The notes below the pieces were generated by a model, which saw only the letters and a list, made by a program, of their open reading frames with translations, was not told where the DNA came from and searched no databases. Shown piece by piece: positions 55,971 to 64,000 of a stretch of DNA of 64,000 bases. The DNA comes from Stercorarius parasiticus (lineage: Eukaryota; Chordata; Aves; Charadriiformes; Stercorariidae): NCBI GenBank assembly GCA_013396915.1, contig VWZL01000830.1, positions 248,001 through 312,000 on the forward strand, read 5' to 3'. The position numbers were made by a program, and so were the translations under genes. Position 1 is the stretch's first letter. Every line of letters begins with the position of its first letter.

Positions 55971-56576
55971 GAACTGTGGGGAATTTGGCTATCCTGCTTG
56001 TTTCTCTTTGCAAGTTCTTCTTGAAAGTGTTGGGATTACTCAGAAACGTAGAGAGTTCAGGTACTGAATTTGTTTCATTAACACAAAATAATGCATCAGA
56101 AGATAGTCTTTATGATGGCCGCACATCATAGTGCTTTAGTTTGAGTCAATACATTTAAATTTAACTCTCTAGATTTGTAATGAAAGTAATTTACATGATA
56201 GATATCTCTGAGAATTCACAATACTGTGACTAATATTTTAGTGTAAATTGCCACTTTCTGTGTGGTGTTCTTATTAACGCTTTCTAGTTCATAATTCGCA
56301 TGCACTTTATACAGTACAATACACCAAAAGTATTCCTTAATACTTGTTTGTTTCTAATATGAGAATTGAAAAACATTCTGCGAGCACTTCACAAAATATA
56401 AAGTAGGAAGATCCAGATTGTGTCCAGAAGGTTCTGACCACAAACTGGAATAGAGTAGTTAAGTAGTTATTTGAATTATGTATAAAACATTGCTCCTGAA
56501 CTGAACCCTTTTCTCTTTTGGATGGCTACTTAAAAAAGGTATTAAACTGTGTAAATGGATTTAATCCCTTTCTTTT

Positions 56577-56600
56577 TAAAAACAAACAAACAAACAAAAA
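56577..56600. repeat. CAAA-type simple repeat
   Basis: Repeating caaa units, followed by an A/C-rich tail to about 56630. Confidence 0.85.
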
Positions 56601-58001
56601 CCCCAAAAAAGACACAAAATAAAAAACCAGGACACTTGTGTAAGAGAATAGTTTGCTCTGTGTTGTATTACAAGTGGGAAACTTTCCTTTATATGCCGTT
56701 TATCAAACTTGTTATTTCCAAAGTCTTCATCCTGCAAATAAGCATTAATTATTATCAAACCATACGTTGCCTAATACAGTTTACACATAGATGCTGCCCG
56801 CATGTAGAAATGAAAGCTGAACACTTCATTGGAAGTGCCTCAAGCTATGGTATCTCTTTCATGTTCTCTTTTTGGTTTATAATTGCTAAGTAGTTTAATA
56901 CCCATACAAAGGAGTTTAGGCAAAAGTCAGCTCCCAATGACACTACTTTTTAAGAATAATTTTAAATAGTTTTGGTGTTTATGCATTCAGTCAAAATGGG
57001 AAATGCTATTGTAAATGCATGTATAGTCAATGCTTTTGTGTTTCTTAAAATTCAGTTTTCTGAAAAATCTTTAAAGGACTTTTGAAGACTTATTTTTTCC
57101 TAGCTGTGCGTAGACTTAAAATAAAAAACTTAAATCTATTGCTGCTCATCTTTGGTTTTAAAACAAGTAATTTATGCTGCTTGGAGAACACTTTTTTAAA
57201 GAAATGAATAATGGTTTAAGAAGATTGTGAAACCAAATACCCTTACTCTGCTATTTTGGAATGCAGCCTTATGTGTGTAGTTGCTAACAAATGGAAAAGG
57301 AACCACAAAATAAAAAATATTTTTCATATAAGAAAGCATAATAAATCACACGTTACATGTTTGAGAAGATGATTTTCTGCAGAAATAATAAACCGAGGTT
57401 CTTCTCAGTGCTTTCATAGACTGTTCTGTGTGCCCTGAAATTGGTGGCCTGTTTTGGTGCTGGTTTTGTCTTTTCTTAGCAAGTGCATTGTACTGACCAG
57501 TACAGGTAAGCTGATTTCTAGACCGATATATCCAGTTAGGTTGTAGGCTTTTTTTCTTGTGCTGGTATTGGTCGATTTATTTAAATAGCCTTTCTTCTTG
57601 TGACATGTAACATGAGATTTCTAGTTAACAGTTGTTATGTCTTCATTTTCTATTTTGTGAGCCTAGTTAAAATAGTCTGTACAAGCCATCTCTTTTTTTG
57701 TAGCCCTTATCTGTACCTGTTGCAGTTCACATTTAGTGAATGTGGATAGAGTATTCCTCTATCTCAGATTCTCAGATGAGATAAAAAATTCAGCTGTTCT
57801 GTATCCAATGTTACAAGCATATACTTCTCTCTTGCTTGTGAAAATACTTTTTTTTGTGTGTGTATGTGGTAGATACTAACTGTGGGTTTCACTGTTTTAC
57901 AATATTTGACTCTGGATAACCAGTATATTGCACATCCGGTGCCTTGATTTTAGCTGTATTTAGATTATATTGATTGAACTATCTGGATTCCTGGATCTTT
58001 A

Positions 58002-58017
58002 TGCTGCTGCTGCTGCT
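58002..58017. repeat. TGC trinucleotide repeat, five units
   Basis: tgctgctgctgctgct, intronic, about 630 bp upstream of the last visible exon. Confidence 0.9.
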
Positions 58018-58646
58018 TTTGGTTTCAGCGATTCAGACTGACAAACTGAGCACTTATAAATAGCAAGTGTTTTTCATCCATATTTCAGATGTCATCTGAC
58101 TGACTAAATACATTTAAGTTGATTCTGCTAGGAGGTGATAGGAGCAGAAGGGTGTAAGTCAGTGCTTGCCTTGCTGTTGCCCTACTTTTCACATGATCTG
58201 GTGGTTATGACATTTCCCCAGCAATTTTAAAGCCCACTAACAGACAAGAGAGAAGTTTTAACTTGTGCTCGCAGATTAGCCAGCTTGTTTTGTCTGAGAG
58301 GTTCCAAACAATTAATGTACCTCAGGACTCCAGAAGAAGAAAAAACAACAAAAGCAAAAGAAAAAGCCATCCACCAACAAAACTGACAAAGACAGTGTGT
58401 TGGCTTAATGCACTGGTTTTGCTGAGAACACAGATGTATTCTTCAGTCAGATTTCTGGTTTACTTGCTAAGACTCCAGTGGAAATCGGTGTTTATTTCTG
58501 TTGAGTGAAGCAGTTGGAGAGAATAGCTGACTGTGGGAGTTTTTAAATGGTTTTGGTCTATGGAAGTTAATGGATCATCTTTGTTACAAAAATTTAAAAT
58601 CTCTTCCAGAAGTTCACGTGTGGTGTTTTTTTTCTATTTGTTTCAG

Positions 58647-58701
58647 TGACAGCATATTGGAACTTAGTGTTATGCCAAAAGACGAGGACATCCTTCAATT
58701 G
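58647..58701 (+). CDS. ARHGAP21: ARHGAP21 coding exon: last PDZ strand
   Basis: It completes the split serine and encodes DSILELSVMPKDEDILQL, residues 128-145. ILELSVMPKD is the last PDZ strand, and DEDILQ follows the domain as expected for ARHGAP21. The acceptor is a T-rich tract ending tttgtttcag and the donor is TTG|gtacgt. Length is 55 nt, phase 2 in and phase 0 out. The last codon is leucine. From memory the mammalian protein has valine here, so either a conservative change or a slightly different exon edge is possible. No following exon was recognised before 64000. Confidence 0.93.
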
Positions 58702-59206
58702 GTACGTTTATGAAGCTTATATTTAGACAGTATGTTGATTAAAGAAAAATGTCTTACTGTTGTCTACAAGGTCTTTGAACTGCGCTACCAGTAAATAATT
58801 AAAGAGTTAACATTTATCTCTCTGTCATTCCTTAGATATTTTCCTACTTGCTTGCCATCCCTGAAATTTCAGAGGAATCCAAATATAGGGGACAATATCT
58901 TCCTCAAGTGATATTTCTAGTGTCCTGTTAAAAAAAAAATAGAATAGTGTTTGTATTTTTGTTATATATTGGATTAGTTTCCTTATGTTAGAATTTATGA
59001 ATTGAATTGCTTTCTCTTACTAGTTGTCTAATTCTAAAGAAGTTGGGAATCATTACTAAATTTGAATTAAAAGACTAGCATATGGCGCTTAAAATTAGCT
59101 TTTGTTAACTAGCTAATTGTCAATGGATTTCCAGGAAAGAAGTGAGGTGATGAATGTTCTGAAGGTTATTACCGAATTTTTTAATTGTAACCATGGTAAA
59201 TAGTTC

Positions 59207-59460
59207 ATTACACGAGGGGTGACGGTTTTAAACTGAAAGAGGGTAGATTTAGATGAGATATTAGGAAGAAATTCTTTGCTCGGAGGTTGCCCAGAGAAGC
59301 TATCGATGTCCCTTCCCTGGAAGTGTTCAAGGCCAGGCTGGATGAGCTTTGGGCAACCTGGTCTAGTGGGAGGTGTCCCTGCCCATGGCAGGGGGTTGGA
59401 ACTAGATGGTCTTTTAAGGTTCCTTCCAACCCAAACCGTTCTCTGATTCTGTGGTTCTCA
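59207..59460 (+). mobile_element. CR1 retrotransposon 3' fragment with a small internal deletion
   Basis: It reads gaggggtgacggttttaaac, gatattaggaagaaattctt, ggaagtgttcaaggccaggc and ggggttggaactagatgg, ending in the CR1 tail ttctctgattctgtggttct. Compared with the copy ending at 38733 it lacks about 25-30 bp between the aattcttt and ttgccca segments. It is severely 5'-truncated, sense to ARHGAP21 and has no coding capacity. Confidence 0.93.
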
Positions 59461-59947
59461 GTTTGAACTGAGGTCCTGCATATATAGTGAGATAATTCAT
59501 TTCCCATTTAGTGTTTCTGAATCCAAAAGAGCTGTGAATAAAGTATGACGTGTAAGTGCATATTGTGAAAAACACCTAATGTATTTATATGCTGTAGTTT
59601 ATTTTTAGTTGGAAGTAGAGGAAAGGAGAAGACGACAAGCAGAGTAGACTTTCTGCTTAGTACTTAGAAAATTGTATTTTCTAATCCACACAGAAATAGT
59701 AAGACTTGACTTTAAATTACAGTTAAGAAAAATCTGTAGGTCTCAGTAGCTGTTTTCCAGTATTAAAGGACAAATCAATGGGTAAAGGAAAAAACCCAAG
59801 AAATTCTTGTTTTGAGCTAAAGGTGAAGATAGAGGATAGTATAGGAGCTCAGCCAGTTAGGCCAACAAGCCAAGATTATTAGAATAGAAGTGATATTTTG
59901 AGAACATATGATAAAGAAATATTTCAGTAATCCAGTACAGAAAATGC

Positions 59948-60083
59948 TGGGGGCAGGGGGTGAGTTTTGATTGCGTGAATAAGTGGTAGGGAAAAGCCGG
60001 GGGGCGGGGGGTAGTGTTGGTGTTGTTTTGGGGTTTTTTTTGGCGCGGTGTGTGTGTGGGGGTGTGTGGTTGTTTTTTTTAAT
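59948..60083. repeat. G/T-rich low-complexity tract with several G-runs
   Basis: Contains gggggcaggggg, ggggggcggggggtag, a gggg, and gtgtgtgtgggggtgtgtgg, interspersed with T-runs. The G-runs lie on the coding (+) strand, so they would also be present in the pre-mRNA. Confidence 0.85.
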
Positions 60084-63000
60084 TGGAACTGTGAATATGT
60101 AGAAATGAAGGAATAGTTCTAAATCATCTGTATGGCCATATGCATCTAATGCAATTTTGTAGCCATAACAGTGTAATGATCTGGGAAGGCAAGATTTGTA
60201 GGTTAAACCTTTGTATTTGGCTGGGCGAGAAGCTCTTAGGCACATCTTCCCTCTGCTGATGAAACATGAAGCGCAAGCTTCAGCTGAAGTATAGATGAAA
60301 AATAATTGATTTGAATTTAACTTGTTATACCAACAAGTGAGGTAACGGGGGCGGAGGAAAACAGACAGATGGTTGTTGCTTTTGGGCTAGAGAAGAATAT
60401 TAGTAAAAAGAAAATTAAGGTCATTCTCCTGGAGGAGATCAAGGGGTAAAGGAAAGAGAAAAAATATCTTGCCTGTGAGAGTTCTAGAAAAAACTAGATG
60501 TGTGGGAATAATTTCCAGCTGTCATTTTAAAAAAAAAAAAGTTTCTTTTGAGAGTTTTAAGATGTGGTAGAATTGTGAATTCTGTATTCCAGGCTCCTTT
60601 TTTTGAAGCTAGAAAGAGGATTAGGTTTTAGAGGTGGAGTTGTCATTTTGCAAAAAATACTTCGCCTCTCTGGTTTGTATGAGTTCCTGCTGACAGTTAT
60701 TTGCTGTTGTGTTGGTTGGTACATGATTATGATATATTGTGGAGGAGTTTATGCTCCTGTTAGCTATGATGCATTTGTTTGGGCAAAAGTGGACTTTGTC
60801 TTGAGAACTATCAGTTCCACGTAGCATCTGCCAGAGGGAAGCCTTGAAGAGACTTTCTGTAGTCTGCAAGACTGAGCATTGCATGTTCGTGGGCCTATTG
60901 GAAAAGACTTCTGATAGCTGCAGTTTGTTCATGTCGTTCTGTCACGGTCTGTATTTTCGTATGTAAGTTTTTGGGTGTCGATCTTTGATGGCAGAGTTGC
61001 AACATTGTGAAGATACAGGTGATAAAAATGAATTGCATCGTCCAACAGAAGTTGTTAGTTATAGCCTGTAGTTTTCTCCCTTTAAGACCACCTCAGAGGA
61101 GGAAAAATCTTACCACTTCTAAAAATAACCATTAGCAGCCTTTGAGGCACAGTGCACCACACTGCCTTCAGTCAAATGAAAAATCTATGCAATTCCTCTG
61201 AAGATGGTGACTGTTAATATTCAGCCTTTAGGATCTACGGTTCTCATGACAAGATTTGGTGAAGAACTTTGCTCTACTCAAAGCTGAACACTCATGTTTA
61301 AAATATTTTCAGAGTAACAGCACAGAATGTTATTCCTTTCACTCCCTATGAAAAGACAGTAACTTTTTGTTTTCAGATGAGAAACTGCATACTTCTTTGT
61401 TTTGTTTTTCTATTTTTATCTTTGTGATTAATACTGTGTTAGCTTTTGTGGAAATCTTATGTCTAAATAAAATATAAACCTCAAGGCAAATTCTTATTGC
61501 TGAATGGAGTACAGCTCACATAAGTAAGTGATAACAATAATTTCTGTAGTGGTAGTGTTAATATAAGTGCAATCTGAAAAATAAATGGTAAGGTACAGCG
61601 CCCATATTAATGGAGGAAAATCTTACAGTTTTGTCACTGAAGTTGTGTTATTTAAGTTATTATAGTATGTTATTCAGTTGTTTTCTTTGACATGTCATAA
61701 ATTTTACTGTAATATTACTCATTGTAAACTGTTGATGTTAAATACCAGCGTGCTGTAAAAATAGAAAAACACAAAGCACTACTGGATGTTGTAATAGGAG
61801 CTGATGAAAGGTTTATCTAGTGCAATGAGGATGAAATAGTTTCATTATATTCAGGAAGGATACTGGTTGTGGTAAGTTTTATAGTATTTGGCAGTCTCCT
61901 CCATGTGGTGATGACTGATGACTAGGTTAACTACATAAAGAGCACAGTTGCTTGTTTCTGTCCTTAGTTTGCTATTTATAAACCTTGAGTTTAGTCTTCA
62001 GAAATATCCATTTATGTCTCTGAACCTCTTGGTATATTGAATTTCCTGAAAACCGGACTTTAAATCCATTCATCAATAGTCACAATGAAGTGGTACAATC
62101 CACAGGTCATCGCCTTCTGTGGCATCTGCACACTCCTTACTTAGAAGGGAATTACGTGTGAAATCCTGCCATAAGTCAAGTCAGTGTCAGTTGTGTTCCT
62201 TCACTGGCATGATCTTGGAAATGAGACTGTGGGGATGGGGGAAAGGATATGTAAAACCTCTCTATCCATGACAAAAACTTGAATTCTTCACAACTACGGA
62301 TGTGTTGGGGTTTTGTCATGCTCCTCCTCAAATTTGGGATTAGTTTACTTAAAAGAATCTCTTTTGATAATTTTGAAACATTTGTGGGTATGTAACCATT
62401 CCGAGACCGTGAGGAGGAGGATTATTAAATTATACTCTACTCAGTGTTCAAATTTGATGTATCTGTGTACAATTTCTGTAGCATTCTCAACCTTTTTTGA
62501 CAGAATTTTGGCACCTTGTAGGTTTTAGTACCACTGACATTATACAAATGGGAAGACACATTTAGGTCAACTACAAACAGTTCCTTTTCTCAAGTGTATT
62601 TAATGGAATTGCTGTTTTGTAGCCTTTGGATAACAAATGCGGTACTAAAAAGCTGTTCAAACTGTGACACCTTTTCAGTTGTTCAAAAGCTTTCTGTGCT
62701 ACACAGTAAATACTGAATGTAAAGGTGCTCCCTAGAGGGGGAAAGTTGAATTGCTAAGCCCACTTACAGGTCAGCCTTATTATGACTCTTGTTGATAGAC
62801 TTTGTAGTGTCTAATGTGTATGTGTTAGGGTGTCCTTAGTTTGGAGGACCATTTCTTCGAGGTATGTTCGTGTTGGAATTTGCTTGTTTTCTAGTGATTC
62901 CTTGCATACATAAAGAGGAATATAGCATACAAGTCACTGAATTCTTAAGTATCAGGCCCGTGAAAGCATCACTCTTAAATTGCGCCTTTAATAAGATCTA

Positions 63001-63090
63001 GATCGGAGCTGTTCATTTGGAAGGTTATTTGTAATGTAGCTTATTAATGTTTATATATAGAGTTTATTATATGTAAATATGTGCATCTGC

Positions 63091-63120
63091 TTTGTGTGTG
63101 TGTATATAAGCACACACATG
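63091..63120. repeat. TG/CA simple repeat
   Basis: tttgtgtgtgtgtatata followed by cacacaca; the two halves are partly complementary. Confidence 0.85.
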
Positions 63121-64000
63121 TTATAGGTAAGTTATCCTGATGTTTCATCTTTCATTTTCTGGCACTTCAGTCGCTACCCACTCAAAAGTTCATCTTTCCT
63201 AACTTTTATCCTATCTCCCAACAGTTTCATTTTGAACATGTTTTAAAGAATCATTTCCTTATAGGAGTTGCCCCAGAAGGTAGCTGGTGGTGTCACTATT
63301 AAATTTTCGTAGCATACAAATACGTTGAAACATGCCTTAGCATTACAGAACGATCACTGTAGTTTTATTTACAAAAAGATTTTATTGCGCGTTTTGTGAA
63401 TAATGGTAAATGTGGAAATTAAAGGGGGCTGTTTACTGCTGTATGATTTTGATATGTTTAGTTCCCACTTGCATATCTTTTAATTTACATCTTAATCTTT
63501 CCTTAAAATTACAGACTATTGAAACTGCCTATTGATAACTGAAAGCTGACCATGTTTGAAGAGAAATGTTTCTTTTGCCATAGATAATAGGGGAACAAAA
63601 AAAAAATATCATAGATGGGAATGACTGGGAAAAGTGAGTGAAAGTCAGTTGAAGCACGCGTGCATGTGTGTCCCCTTCTAGTCAGGTGATACGGAAATTT
63701 TCAGTCTATTGGGAGATCTGGGCAGAAAAGAAGAGCTTGCTGCTTTGTCATTTCTGATACTTAAAACTTTTGTGGAATTTGGCAACTCTCAAGGCTTTGT
63801 AGTACCCTGAAAATGCTAGTGATGCATCTGTATTTAAAAAATAAGAAAAAAATAGTTTGCATAAGGATATGTATTCTAGAGTTTTATACGCTCCAGTAAC
63901 CTCGTGTCTCTGACTACAGGTCTGCCCACAGTAAACTTTAACAGCATTGTCTTTTTTTTTTCCTGAGACCATCCACTTGCATCAGACCTAATGGAGCAAC

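Larger units (their letters stand above)
58702..64000 (+). other. Start of the next ARHGAP21 intron (runs off the window)
   Basis: It begins with the donor gtacgt. It holds a sense CR1 3' fragment (59207-59460), a G/T-rich low-complexity tract (59948-60083) and a short TG/CA repeat (63091-63120). I did not find the expected next exon, which in ARHGAP21 continues the sequence after DEDILQ, so the intron is probably longer than 5.3 kb here. Confidence 0.8.

Noticed and set aside
59817..60245. 142-codon minus-strand frame with proline/threonine-rich centre
   Set aside because: The long frame results from the G/T low-complexity tract, read as C/A-rich codons on the other strand.
58702..64000. 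Search for the next ARHGAP21 exon
   Set aside because: No segment with an acceptor, a phase 0 frame and recognisable ARHGAP21 sequence after DEDILQ was found.

Overview
The window looks like avian (sauropsid) nuclear DNA. It is AT-rich, intron-dominated sequence with very little coding content and no operons, rRNA, tRNA or CRISPR. It holds several CR1 non-LTR retrotransposon fragments that end in the ATTCTATG-type octamer tail usual for bird CR1, and one LTR of a type common in birds. I cannot name the species.

The only protein-coding gene I can support is the 5' part of ARHGAP21 (Rho GTPase-activating protein 21) on the + strand. Five consecutive coding exons are visible: 26257-26439, 32306-32330, 48844-48936, 52926-53004 and 58647-58701. 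All have AG/GT splice borders and their phases agree (0-0, 0-1, 1-1, 1-2, 2-0). Together they encode 145 residues covering the linker before the PDZ domain and the whole PDZ domain. The start-codon exon and promoter are not visible and probably lie upstream of base 1. The central and PH regions and the RhoGAP domain lie downstream of base 64000. The second visible exon is a 25-nt microexon that is not a multiple of three.

Layout: 1-26256 is the intron (possibly with upstream flank) before the first visible exon and carries one CR1 copy at about 3449-3858. 26440-32305 is an intron with a reverse CR1. 32331-48843 is a large intron with a CR1 endonuclease-region fragment (about 35489-36165), a 0.9-kb sense CR1 (about 37843-38733) and a nested pile-up of four retroelements at 41976-45130. 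48937-52925 is an intron with a 30-nt exact direct repeat. 53005-58646 has only simple repeats. 58702-64000 has one CR1 tail and a G/T-rich low-complexity tract.

The most unusual structure is the nest at 41976-45130. A CR1 is interrupted by a second CR1, which is interrupted by an LTR, which is interrupted by a third CR1. All four are antisense to ARHGAP21. The same region carries three single-N positions, each flanked by a perfect direct duplication of 237, 300 or 205 bp. These are best explained as unmerged contig overlaps in the assembly, not biology. I found no convincing new gene system; the remaining observations are small and are scored accordingly.
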